The notes under the pieces were generated by a model. That model made no database searches and was not told the origin of the DNA. It was given only the letters and a program-made list of their open reading frames with translations. Below are positions 13,920-20,365 of a stretch of 20,365 bases of DNA, one piece after another. The first letter of the stretch is position 1. The number at the start of each line of letters is the position of its first letter. Both the position numbers and the translations under genes were made by a program. The stretch is from an uncultured Methanosarcinales archaeon (GTDB lineage Archaea > Halobacteriota > Methanosarcinia > Methanotrichales > Methanotrichaceae): positions 1 through 20,365 of the forward strand of contig CALMJN010000482.1 of the NCBI GenBank assembly GCA_937864385.1. Direction: 5' to 3'.

Positions 13920-14668
13920 TTCGACCTCAAGATTCTGGTTCCCACTCTCTCTCCTTTCAAGGCCCGGGTGATATTTCCTTTCTTTCCGGCATGGAATATC
14001 ACCGACTCCGTGCCCCGGTCGGCCAGCTCCAGCAGCTCCAAGAGCTTGCCTCTCATTCCACCGGTCACATCCACCCCGGCGCTGGTTCCGATCTCTTTGT
14101 CAAACCTCACGAGATCGTCCCTTTTGATCTCTGTCAGAGGGCGACCGGAGACCAGAACACCATCCACATTGCTGCCCACAGCCACAGTCTCGGATTGGAG
14201 CTTGCCGGCCAGATATGCTACCAGCTGATCCCCCGAGATTATTGATGCACCCATTGAGGCATCCATGGCCACATCGCCATGCAAAACCGGCATTATCCCC
14301 TCGGCAATCATCTTTTTTATCGGATCCAGGAAGAAGCCCTCAATTCTGCCCTGACGGAGCACGGCTGCTGAGAGTGGATGGACCGGCAGGCACTCGACGC
14401 CAGCCCGGCCTAAGGACTCCACCACCATCTCACAGAGCCTGGCTACGGATAGATGAGTTATCCGCAGTCCCTCCGGGCTGAAATTCTGGGGCAGGCCGTA
14501 TCTCTTGGCTGGAATATGGCCGAATGATCCTGCCCCATGAATCAGCACCAGGTCTTCCGGGCGGGTGGCTATCTCGGCGGCAATTCGGTCGATCTCTTCT
14601 GGACGGGCGGAAAGCTCCCGGTTCTTGTCGGTCAATATGCTTCCCCCGATCTTGAGGATCCTGGTCAT
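13916..14668 (-). CDS. ipk: Isopentenyl phosphate kinase
   Basis: IPK makes IPP from isopentenyl phosphate, the last step of the archaeal modified mevalonate pathway. The 250-aa amino-acid-kinase-fold protein has KIGGSILTDK (6-15) and the diagnostic HGAGSFGH (44-51) with the substrate-binding His at 51. Further on are GDVAMD, a nucleotide-binding SNVDGV, and VDVTGGMRGKL. It overlaps mevalonate kinase and the isomerase by four bases on each side. Together with the isomerase and GGPP synthase it shows that the route here runs through isopentenyl phosphate. The decarboxylation genes of the pathway are not in the window. Confidence 0.94.
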   Translation of the reverse strand: MTRILKIGGSILTDKNRELSARPEEIDRIAAEIATRPEDLVLIHGAGSFGHIPAKRYGLPQNFSPEGLRITHLSVARLCEMVVESLGRAGVECLPVHPLSAAVLRQGRIEGFFLDPIKKMIAEGIMPVLHGDVAMDASMGASIISGDQLVAYLAGKLQSETVAVGSNVDGVLVSGRPLTEIKRDDLVRFDKEIGTSAGVDVTGGMRGKLLELLELADRGTESVIFHAGKKGNITRALKGERVGTRILRSK

Positions 14669-15621
14669 GCCTCCCTCTCCAGGCGAACCCCTTCCTGTCC
14701 CGTCTTTGTGGCGAAAGGCCTTCCTCCCGCCTGCCTGATAGCCGTCATCAGAGGCTCCTTTCCTGCCGGTCCGGGAATGGCGATCATGCAGCCCCCGCCG
14801 CCCGCTCCGGTGATCTTGGCTCCCATTGCCCCGCCAGCGCCGCGGCTGGCGTAGACCAGTTCACATAGCTCCCGGGATCCCACTCCGATCGCCTCCAGCA
14901 GGCCGTGGTTTATGTTCATAAGCTCCCCTAATTCTGCTTTATTCTGATCCGCCATCAGTGGCTGGGCCCGGTCGGATATGGAGCCTATAGCCTGAAATAT
15001 GCCATCGATCAGCTCGGGATATCTTTTCTTCAGCTTCTGAACCTTCTCCACCTCAGACCTGGTGCTATGGGGCACTCCGGTATATCCAACCACCAGCTCC
15101 AGAGGAGGAAGGTTACAGGGAGAGATCTCTCTTGAGATCCTGAGATGGCCTCCGTATGTGGCCAGAGCAGTGTCCGTAGGGCTGGCCAGGCCATCCTGGA
15201 CCTCTCTCTCCAGCCGAAAGGAGAGGTCTGCGATCTTTTTTAATGACAGGCTGCTGCCCTGGTGACGGCTGATGGCCATCACCGCTGATACAACGATTGC
15301 CGCAGACGATCCCAGGCCGGCTGACGCAGGCAGCGAAGACTTTATCCTGACCTCTATATCATGAGCATCGAATTCCTGGAGCACAGCGGAGATATAACGA
15401 ACCGCATGAGCGGCCTGGGAAGAGAAGAGCTGGCCGGACTGCAAATCGATGGAAAAGCCCTTGAGCATGAGGTCCTCTGTGGTTATCACAATCCCACCGG
15501 GCCGGTCCTGCACCGAGACCGATGCCCTGAGATCAATTGCCCCGCCCAGGGCAGCAGCCCCGGAGACGACGGCATGCTCTCCGAAAAGTATTATCTTGCC
15601 GGGAGCCGATGCCGTGGTCAA
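14665..15621 (-). CDS. mvk: Mevalonate kinase
   Basis: This GHMP-family kinase phosphorylates mevalonate, committing it to isoprenoid synthesis. The 318-aa reading has PGKIILFGEHAVV (7-19) with K9, the ATP-binding PASAGLGSSAA (98-108), the catalytic Asp in ASPTDTALATYGG (D150) and KITGAGGGGC (269-278). I choose a TTG at 15621 as start because an ideal GGAGG lies 7 bases before it. An earlier TTG at 15648 would overlap MEMO and adds residues not typical of the family. The gene follows MEMO by 13 bases. Confidence 0.93.
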   Translation of the reverse strand: MTTASAPGKIILFGEHAVVSGAAALGGAIDLRASVSVQDRPGGIVITTEDLMLKGFSIDLQSGQLFSSQAAHAVRYISAVLQEFDAHDIEVRIKSSLPASAGLGSSAAIVVSAVMAISRHQGSSLSLKKIADLSFRLEREVQDGLASPTDTALATYGGHLRISREISPCNLPPLELVVGYTGVPHSTRSEVEKVQKLKKRYPELIDGIFQAIGSISDRAQPLMADQNKAELGELMNINHGLLEAIGVGSRELCELVYASRGAGGAMGAKITGAGGGGCMIAIPGPAGKEPLMTAIRQAGGRPFATKTGQEGVRLEREA

Positions 15622-15634
15622 TGGATGGCCTCCT

Positions 15635-16423
15635 TCAGGAGAAGACAACCGCCCCGTACCCGACCACCTGATGGCGGTCGCCGCTCACATCCCCGCTGGT
15701 GGCATAGGCCAGAAGTCTGCCGGCTTTGGCTCCCAGGCCGGAGGCCGCAGTGATTGTGGCCGCTATGGGACCATAGCCGCAGGCGGTGGCATCGTAGCGG
15801 CGAACTCTGCTGTAAAGTTCTGGCACATCCATATTCAAAATGGCTTCCAGAAGCTTAGCATCTACCGATCTTGCCCTCTCCTGAGGCTCATAATGAGTAA
15901 AATCGCTGCTGGCAATGATAATGCATCGGCGGCCGATTCTCTTTGCCGCACCGGCTATCTCCCGGCCCACCTCCGAAGCAGTCTCTTCATCCTGCAGTCC
16001 CATGCATATGGGAAGGATCTTGAAGCCTGAAAACCGCCTCTGGAGAAAGGGCAATTGAACCTCAATGGAATGCTCGTAGAGATGGGCAGTCTCATCATGA
16101 TCTATGATGCTGCCAGCCAGGGCGTCGGCCATCTCTCCATCTGTTTCGACAACGCCCAGGGGTGTCATCCATGAGTCCCGGGATAGGGCTACAGGAGAGC
16201 CGATGCCGTGGTGATTAGGCCCAATTATCACAAACGTTTCCGCTTTAGGCAGGCAAGAAAAAACCGCGGCCGCCACATGCCCTGAATAAATATACCCGGC
16301 ATGGGGAACCACTGCTCCCAGAACGGCAATCTCGCTTTCCGGGTGCAGCATGCCGTCCAGCTGATGCTCCAGCTCCGCTCCACTGCCTGGATAGAACTGA
16401 CCGGCAACAGCTGCAGGCCGCAT
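15635..16423 (-). CDS. MEMO family protein (AmmeMemoRadiSam system protein B-like)
   Basis: The 262-aa protein belongs to the MEMO family, related in fold to extradiol dioxygenases. It shows AGQFYPG (7-13), VVPHAGYIYSG (38-48), GPNHHG (68-73), EHSIEVQLPFL (117-127), SSDFTHYEP (172-180) and CGYGP (215-219). The His41, His71/72 and Cys215 positions correspond to the metal-site residues of human MEMO1. The molecular function in archaea is unknown. Its conserved position between rps2 and mevalonate kinase is a regular feature of euryarchaeal genomes and hints at a role tied to the isoprenoid genes. It starts four bases after the rps2 stop. Confidence 0.92.
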   Translation of the reverse strand: MRPAAVAGQFYPGSGAELEHQLDGMLHPESEIAVLGAVVPHAGYIYSGHVAAAVFSCLPKAETFVIIGPNHHGIGSPVALSRDSWMTPLGVVETDGEMADALAGSIIDHDETAHLYEHSIEVQLPFLQRRFSGFKILPICMGLQDEETASEVGREIAGAAKRIGRRCIIIASSDFTHYEPQERARSVDAKLLEAILNMDVPELYSRVRRYDATACGYGPIAATITAASGLGAKAGRLLAYATSGDVSGDRHQVVGYGAVVFS

Positions 16424-16427
16424 GGAT

Positions 16428-17048
16428 CTAAAACTCCATCTCGAAGTCGGAGATAGTGTACTTGAACCTGTCCTCTTCGCCCCTCTCCCGCATGACCTGG
16501 CGGGCCAGGAGCCAGTAGATGAGGGTCAGAGCCTTTCTGCCTTTGTTGTTGGTGGGTATGACCAGGTCCACATTGGAGGTCATGTTGTTGGTATCGCAGA
16601 GGGCGATCACCGGTATGCCCACATCCACCGCCTCATTGACCGCCTGGGCATCGCCGCTGGGATCGGTGGCAATGAGCACATCGGGCTCAATGAATCCCCG
16701 GAAGGCGGGATTGGTCAGGGTGTTGGGCACAAAGCGACCTACGTTGGCCCCTGCCCCTATGGACTTGGCCAGCATGGTGGCCGGTCTCTGGCCATACTGT
16801 CTGGCCGATACCACCAGAATATTCGCCGGATCATATTTGGCCAGGAACTTGGCTGCCAGTCGGATGCGCTTGTCTGTTGATTGTACATCCAGAACGTATA
16901 GCCCATCTGTTCTAACCCGGTAAATATAGGGCATCATGTCATTTGTCTTAGCTTGAGTACCTATATGCACGCCAGCGGCAAGATACTCGTCGATCGGTAT
17001 GAGAGTCTCATACTCTCCGGATACCGTCATTACCTCATCTTCTTCCAA
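16428..17048 (-). CDS. rps2: Small ribosomal subunit protein uS2
   Basis: This is archaeal uS2 (S2/SA), 206 aa, of the small-subunit body. It shows [16 protein letters not shown] (23-38), FIYR-like [34 protein letters not shown] and [21 protein letters not shown] with NNKGRKAL. I take a TTG at 17048 as start because AGGTGA lies 5 bases before it. The first ATG (17030) has its GAGGT only two bases away, too close to work. It begins five bases after the rpoK stop. In many euryarchaea enolase lies between these two genes; here it does not. Confidence 0.94.
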   Translation of the reverse strand: MEEDEVMTVSGEYETLIPIDEYLAAGVHIGTQAKTNDMMPYIYRVRTDGLYVLDVQSTDKRIRLAAKFLAKYDPANILVVSARQYGQRPATMLAKSIGAGANVGRFVPNTLTNPAFRGFIEPDVLIATDPSGDAQAVNEAVDVGIPVIALCDTNNMTSNVDLVIPTNNKGRKALTLIYWLLARQVMRERGEEDRFKYTISDFEMEF

Positions 17049-17053
17049 CTAAT

Positions 17054-17242
17054 TCACCTACCTAAATAGCGATCGCGTTTTACGGTTATGGGAATTACAC
17101 CCAGTCTCATCTCTTCTAGCGCTATTTCGAGAGGGTCGGTATTAATGGTATCGATCAACACTGGAGCGCCCATGAAGATCTGCAAAGCCCGTGCTCCTAT
17201 TATGCGTGCACGTTCATATCTGGTATATTTATCGCCCTTCAA
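17054..17242 (-). CDS. rpoK: DNA-directed RNA polymerase subunit K (Rpo6)
   Basis: The 62-aa subunit is the archaeal homologue of Rpb6/omega, which clamps the largest subunit during polymerase assembly. [17 protein letters not shown] (6-22), the GAPVLI turn and the C-terminal [13 protein letters not shown] are diagnostic. The start is a TTG with a GAGGTGG Shine-Dalgarno about 5 bases ahead; the nearest ATG lies far inside the conserved domain. The tRNA-Pro gene ends 27 bases upstream. The message probably has to be cut at the tRNA 3' end before or while rpoK is translated. Confidence 0.93.
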   Translation of the reverse strand: MKGDKYTRYERARIIGARALQIFMGAPVLIDTINTDPLEIALEEMRLGVIPITVKRDRYLGR

Positions 17243-17269
17243 ATAGCCACCTCAAAAGGAAGAGTATGA

Positions 17270-17344
17270 TGGGGTTGCTGAGATTCGAACTCAGGTCACA
17301 GCGTCCCGAACGCTGTAGGATGGACCAGGCTACCCTACAACCCC
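17270..17344 (-). tRNA. tRNA-Pro (anticodon CGG)
   Basis: The 75-nt cloverleaf on the minus strand has acceptor GGGGTTG/CAACCCC, anticodon stem CAGCG/CGCTG around TTCGGGA (anticodon CGG) and T stem CTGAG/CTCAG around TTCGAAT. The D stem is imperfect, with one G-T and one T-T pair. The discriminator is A; CCA is not encoded and there is no intron. It sits inside the ribosomal operon, two bases after the rpoN stop, with no promoter of its own visible. Confidence 0.93.
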
Positions 17345-17346
17345 CT

Positions 17347-17532
17347 CTACTGGTACCGCCTCAGCGTATCCACTATCTCCACATGGGAGAGAAGCATGCG
17401 CCTGCAGCAGTATTTGTCTATTCCCAGGTCGTCCAGGACCTTGCCGGGAGGCTCGGTCTTGATGCGCTCCCGGTATTCCTCCCAGACATGGGATATCACT
17501 TTGCCACAGGAATAGCACCTGACTGGAATCAA
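17347..17532 (-). CDS. rpoN: DNA-directed RNA polymerase subunit N (Rpo10)
   Basis: The 61-aa zinc-binding subunit (Rpb10 homologue) helps assemble the Rpo3/Rpo11 platform. It has CYSCGK near the start and the invariant paired cysteines CCRRM, giving the zinc site. Family members begin MIPVRC. That fixes the start at the TTG at 17532, which is preceded by AGGTGA overlapping the rps9 stop codon at a spacing of 7. The longer open frame upstream lies inside rps9. Its stop codon is two bases before the tRNA-Pro 5' end. Confidence 0.93.
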   Translation of the reverse strand: MIPVRCYSCGKVISHVWEEYRERIKTEPPGKVLDDLGIDKYCCRRMLLSHVEIVDTLRRYQ

Positions 17533-17539
17533 AGCAACT

Positions 17540-17938
17540 TCACCTGTAGGACTTCTGGTACTTAGACCTGGCACCAGGTCCGCCGAACTTCTTTTTCTCC
17601 TTCTGGCGGTGATCGCTGACCAGGAGATTTCTATCGTACTCGGAGAATGCCTCTTTCAGGCCGGTGTCACCGGTCCACTCTACAATGCCCTTGGCTATGG
17701 CGGTGCGAACGGCATCGGTCTGGCCCATGGTGCCGCCGCCTGAGACAACGACATCGATGTTCACCGATTTGATCATCTCTCCGGCGATCTCCACCGGTTC
17801 TTGAATCTTGAGTCGGGACAGGCGGGGCTCGTAGATATCCAGTGGTACCTTATTGATGCGCACGACGCCTTTTCCATCCTTTAGCGTGGCCCTTGCAGTT
17901 GCTGTCTTCTTTTTGCCCGAGGTATTAATGATCTTCAT
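17540..17938 (-). CDS. rps9: Small ribosomal subunit protein uS9
   Basis: This is archaeal uS9, 132 aa, a head protein whose basic tail reaches toward the P-site tRNA. It shows [13 protein letters not shown] (7-19), [23 protein letters not shown] and the C-terminal [19 protein letters not shown] with final KSYR. It follows rpl13 by ten bases, with GAAGGA as Shine-Dalgarno at the rpl13 stop. It is part of the conserved L18e-L13-S9-RpoN string. Confidence 0.96.
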   Translation of the reverse strand: MKIINTSGKKKTATARATLKDGKGVVRINKVPLDIYEPRLSRLKIQEPVEIAGEMIKSVNIDVVVSGGGTMGQTDAVRTAIAKGIVEWTGDTGLKEAFSEYDRNLLVSDHRQKEKKKFGGPGARSKYQKSYR

Positions 17939-17948
17939 AGCAAATCCT

Positions 17949-18365
17949 TCAGAAGTTTGCCCCGAGTCTTCGGCTCAAGGCCCCTAGCTCGATATATCGG
18001 TTATTGCTTTCGGTTCTCATCTTGGCCGCATCCGGCTGCTCCAGAGGCATTCCCTTCAGCTCTCTGGGCACACCCACGTATATCCTCAGCCGGGAGAATG
18101 CGTCTCTTCCCCGCCTCATCTTGTAGGGAAGCATGCCCCGCACGGTCCTCTTGAGGATCATCTCCGGTCGGCGGGGGAAGTAAGGGCCTTTCTCTTTATG
18201 GCCGCGGGCTCTGGTATGTCCGTAATCCTCAAAAATGAAATCCTTGCTGCCGGTTATGAGAGCTTTCTCCGCATTGACGATCTTGACCTCTTCTCCGGCC
18301 AGGAGGCTCTTGGCAGCGACGCTGGCCAGGCGGCCCAAGACCAATCCAGTTGCATCTACTATCAT
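17949..18365 (-). CDS. rpl13: Large ribosomal subunit protein uL13
   Basis: This 138-aa archaeal uL13 has [17 protein letters not shown] near the start, [29 protein letters not shown] and GVPRELKG. Two ATGs are possible. The second (18365) is chosen because GAGGTG lies 7 bases ahead of it, whereas the first directly abuts the rpl18e stop with the Shine-Dalgarno only one base away. Translation is likely coupled to rpl18e. Confidence 0.95.
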   Translation of the reverse strand: MIVDATGLVLGRLASVAAKSLLAGEEVKIVNAEKALITGSKDFIFEDYGHTRARGHKEKGPYFPRRPEMILKRTVRGMLPYKMRRGRDAFSRLRIYVGVPRELKGMPLEQPDAAKMRTESNNRYIELGALSRRLGANF

Positions 18366-18371
18366 TGCCAT

Positions 18372-18731
18372 TCACCTCAAAATCTTTATGCCCGATCCCT
18401 TGGGGTGCTCGGTCATCAGCTTTTCAATCATCAGGCATTGGCCGCCGGCGGCCATGATCTTGGACCTGGCCTGGCTGCTGAAATTAAGAGCGGCTACGGT
18501 AACGCTGTGACCGATATTTCCGCTGGCTAAAACCTTTCCCGCCACCAGAACGGTATCATTGGACTGGGTATGGCGGTTGATCTTGCTGAGGTTGATAGCA
18601 GCATAGCTTCTGTTGGGCTTTTCCAGCCTCCGGGCGACGTCCCTCCAGAGGGGTGCACCGCTCTCGCGCGAGGCCGCCTTTAAATTGCCGATAAGACGGA
18701 CTATCCTTGGATTTGTCTTTTCAAATGCCAT
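18372..18731 (-). CDS. rpl18e: Large ribosomal subunit protein eL18
   Basis: The 119-aa archaeal eL18 is shown by KTNPRIVRLIGNLK (5-18), WRDVARRLEKP (about 29-39), the NLSKINRHT region (about 48-56), VLVAGKVLASG and the C-terminal HPKGSGIKILR. The ATG at 18731 has GGAGG six bases before it; a nearer-upstream ATG (18746) lies in the Shine-Dalgarno region itself. It is the first gene of the superoperon here. In most euryarchaea rpoD and rps11 precede it, but upstream there is only a promoter and leader. Confidence 0.94.
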   Translation of the reverse strand: MAFEKTNPRIVRLIGNLKAASRESGAPLWRDVARRLEKPNRSYAAINLSKINRHTQSNDTVLVAGKVLASGNIGHSVTVAALNFSSQARSKIMAAGGQCLMIEKLMTEHPKGSGIKILR

Positions 18732-18746
18732 TTGAATCCTCCGCAT

Positions 18747-18830
18747 GGCCCCTATCGGGCCGACTCACGCGCTGGTGATGCGCGCGTTCGAACCAAGACG
18801 GTTCATGCGCCCAGGGCATGGATATCCCTG
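18747..18830 (-). promoter_or_regulatory. Structured 5' leader of the ribosomal superoperon
   Basis: Between the TATA box and the rpl18e start lie four successive stem-loops: 18812-18816/18826-18830 (5 bp), 18790-18794/18800-18804 (5 bp, extendable by outer GCGC/GCGC), 18768-18772/18780-18784 (5 bp, loop 7) and 18747-18751/18757-18761 (5 bp, loop 5). The last ends about 11 bases before the GGAGG. Ribosomal protein operons are often controlled by a ribosomal protein binding such a leader, so an autoregulatory site is plausible. The rest of the gap to the divergent permease (18868-19034) shows no convincing gene. Confidence 0.5.
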
Positions 18831-18860
18831 TGCGGAATATGTAGATCGATAGTCCACCAG

Positions 18861-18867
18861 TATATAA
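18861..18867 (-). promoter_or_regulatory. TATA box of the ribosomal superoperon
   Basis: The minus strand reads CTTATATACTGG with core TTATATA, which would start transcription near 18839 and give a leader of about 108 bases. The core is nearly symmetric (TATATAAG on the plus strand), so some rightward transcription cannot be excluded. Confidence 0.6.
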
Positions 18868-19034
18868 GGGTTTTCCAAATGGTCGGCCTCATATAGCATG
18901 AACCTGGAAAGACTGATTGGAGGCAGAGCAATTCAATTTACCGGAAGCTGGGTCCGGCAATGAAGGTATCTGTTGATGAGATGCTCTCAATTAATTATTA
19001 ATGGAAGATCTAAGACAATTTTATCTTGAAGTAT

Positions 19035-20297
19035 ATGATAGACCTCCCCCTCTTCGCCTGCATCGCCCTCGGCTTTCTCCTTGGCATCATAAGCGGCCTC
19101 ACGCCAGGCCTGCATCTAAACAACTTTGCAGCCATGCTCCTGGCCATATCACCCCAGCTCATGGGCCACGGCCTCTCCCCCTTCCATATGGCCGGCATCA
19201 TCCTCGCCGCCAGCATCTCCCAGACCTTCTTTGATGCCATTCCCGCCATCTTCCTGGGCGCTCCCGACTCGGAGGTAGCCCTCACCGTCCTGCCCGGCCA
19301 GAGGCTGATGCTGGAGGGTCGGGGCATAGAGGCGGTCCGGCTCTCCGCTCTGGGTAGCTCCGGAGCGGTGCTATTTGCTCTGGTCATGATCATTCCCCTG
19401 TCCTGGGCCGCCTCCAACTACTATGATTATCTTACAAAATATATGGGAGTCCTGCTGCTGGCTATCGCCCTGATGATGATAAAGTCGGAGATGGGGCCTC
19501 AGATCGAGGGACAGGGCTCTTTGGTTCATTACAAATACAAGGCTCTGGCCGGCATGCTCTTCCTCACCTCCGGCCTCTTAGGGATATTCGCCTTCCAGCG
19601 GGAGGGGCTCATAGAATCGCCCTTAGCTTTGCAGGCACAGGTGCTTCTGCCGCTTTTGTCCGGCATCTTCGGGGCCTCATCCCTGCTCTATAGCCTCTCC
19701 ACCGGCACAGAGATCCCGGAGCAGAAGGAGAGTCGCATAAAGCTGAAGCCGGGTCCTCTGGCCCTGGCCCTCTTCTCCGGCAGCCTGGGAGGATCGGTGG
19801 TGGCCTGGATCCCCGGCGTCTCGCCCTCTGTCGCCGCCATCACCGCCCGCCTGGGACGGCCCTCCAGCCCGGAGGAGTTCCTGGTCTCCAACGCCGGAGT
19901 GAACACCGCCAATGCCCTCTTCTCTTTGGTGGCCCTTTATGTCATTGACAGGCCCAGAAGCGGCGCTGCCGCTGCCATAAAGGAGCTTATGGCCCTGGAT
20001 CAGAGCGCACTGGTGCAGATGGTGATAATAGCCGTGCTGGTGGCGGCAGCCTCCTATCTGGCCTGCCTGGCAGCAGCCCGCCCGGCAGGACGGGCTGTAT
20101 CCCGCATCAATTATCGGCTGCTCTGTCTGGGAGTGCTGGCCTTTCTGGCGGCCATGTGCTACGCCTTCACCGGGCTCTTCGGGCTTTTCATCTTCTTCCT
20201 CTCGACAGTTGTAGGACTGATTGCTCCCATGGCCGGCATTCATCGCACTCACGCCATGGGAGTTCTGATGCTGCCGCTGATTGTGAGGTATATTTAA
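19035..20297 (+). CDS. TctA/DUF112-family membrane permease
   Basis: This 420-aa protein has about ten membrane segments. It carries two related glycine-proline signatures, ISGLTPGLHLNNFA (19-32) and AWIPGVSPSVAAI (257-269), the internal duplication typical of TctA, the large permease subunit of tripartite tricarboxylate transporters. Archaeal members usually occur without the small subunit or the periplasmic binding protein, and none is seen here, so the substrate is unknown. The start is uncertain: an ATG at 19035 is given, and a TTG at 19026 is in frame. No good Shine-Dalgarno is visible. An AT-rich stretch (18989-19002 or 19018-19026) may hold the promoter. It diverges from the ribosomal superoperon with a 303-base gap. 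Confidence 0.8.
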   Translation: MIDLPLFACIALGFLLGIISGLTPGLHLNNFAAMLLAISPQLMGHGLSPFHMAGIILAASISQTFFDAIPAIFLGAPDSEVALTVLPGQRLMLEGRGIEAVRLSALGSSGAVLFALVMIIPLSWAASNYYDYLTKYMGVLLLAIALMMIKSEMGPQIEGQGSLVHYKYKALAGMLFLTSGLLGIFAFQREGLIESPLALQAQVLLPLLSGIFGASSLLYSLSTGTEIPEQKESRIKLKPGPLALALFSGSLGGSVVAWIPGVSPSVAAITARLGRPSSPEEFLVSNAGVNTANALFSLVALYVIDRPRSGAAAAIKELMALDQSALVQMVIIAVLVAAASYLACLAAARPAGRAVSRINYRLLCLGVLAFLAAMCYAFTGLFGLFIFFLSTVVGLIAPMAGIHRTHAMGVLMLPLIVRYI

Positions 20298-20337
20298 AAT
20301 TTAAATAATTCTATCTCCGAAAAATTAAAGGTAAGAG

Positions 20338-20365
20338 ATGCATAAGGTCCATTATGTGGCCTGGA
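20338..20365 (+). CDS. Possible start of the next gene (cut by window edge)
   Basis: An ATG at 20338 opens a frame (MHKVHYVAW) running off the window after nine codons. An A/T-rich TTTAAATA box lies about 30-38 bases upstream and GGTAAGAG is just ahead of the ATG. Too little is visible for a family call. Confidence 0.25.

Noticed and set aside
13162..14228. Two long plus-strand open frames opposite the IPP isomerase and IPK genes
   Set aside because: Low-complexity Ser/Ala/Pro-rich products, antisense to well-identified enzymes.
18787..18804. GGTTCGAAC in the ribosomal leader, resembling a tRNA T-loop
   Set aside because: The flanking bases do not form a T stem, and no acceptor or anticodon arm can be built. 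It belongs to the leader stem-loop.
18898..18963. 21-codon frame from an ATG behind the plus-strand reading of the TATATAAG box
   Set aside because: Too short to judge, with no Shine-Dalgarno and no recognisable sequence.
19001..19234. 77-codon plus-strand frame starting just before the TctA-type permease
   Set aside because: Out of frame with the permease and overlapping its conserved first half. The Pro/His/Arg-rich composition is typical of a shifted frame.
1..20365. CRISPR arrays, insertion sequences, prophage or defence genes
   Set aside because: I saw no spaced direct repeats, transposase or integrase motifs, terminal inverted repeats or target duplications. Gene content is core metabolism and translation.

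Overview
The window looks like a chromosomal segment of an acetate-using methanogen of the Methanosarcinales, most likely Methanothrix (Methanosaeta). This is an inference. Its basis is archaeal-type ribosomal proteins, RNA polymerase subunits and aEF-1beta, the archaeal mevalonate/isopentenyl-phosphate-kinase route, a methanofuran-biosynthesis kinase (MfnE), a SatP/AceTr acetate transporter, TATA-box promoters, and tRNAs without encoded CCA. GC content is moderately high.

Positions 1-2270 are on the minus strand: the start of a DUF2148 protein cut by the window edge, two unrecognised small proteins, tRNA-Ala(CGC), a zinc-ribbon/aEF-1beta pair and mfnE. Positions 2362-3911 hold a ribH-aminotransferase pair, divergent from ilvE (4053-4922, plus). 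A YjbQ-family gene follows (minus), then an AT-rich regulatory gap and the acetate transporter (plus).

Positions 6577-9841 form a divergent pair: a bacterial-type PLP arginine decarboxylase (speA, minus) and a protein of the deoxyhypusine-synthase fold (plus). The second carries the signature of the DHS-like (DHSL) branch rather than of classical archaeal DHS. Together they look like a polyamine module.

Positions 9937-18731 (minus) are one tightly packed superoperon of about 8.8 kb: L18e, L13, S9, RpoN, tRNA-Pro(CGG), RpoK, S2, MEMO, mevalonate kinase, isopentenyl phosphate kinase, type 2 IPP isomerase, RNase J, GGPP synthase, a histidine-striped 73-aa protein and a 98-aa unknown. It links ribosome and RNA polymerase assembly, RNA decay and archaeal lipid precursor synthesis. 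Four of its genes appear to start with TTG behind good Shine-Dalgarno sites. A TATA box and a leader of about 108 nt with four tandem stem-loops precede L18e. rpoD and eno, which commonly sit in this cluster, are absent here. A TctA-family permease (19035-20297, plus) diverges from the operon.

I found no CRISPR array, insertion sequence or prophage. The items most worth a second look are the speA/DHSL divergon, the structured ribosomal leader, the histidine-stripe protein, and the tRNA-Pro embedded two bases after rpoN.
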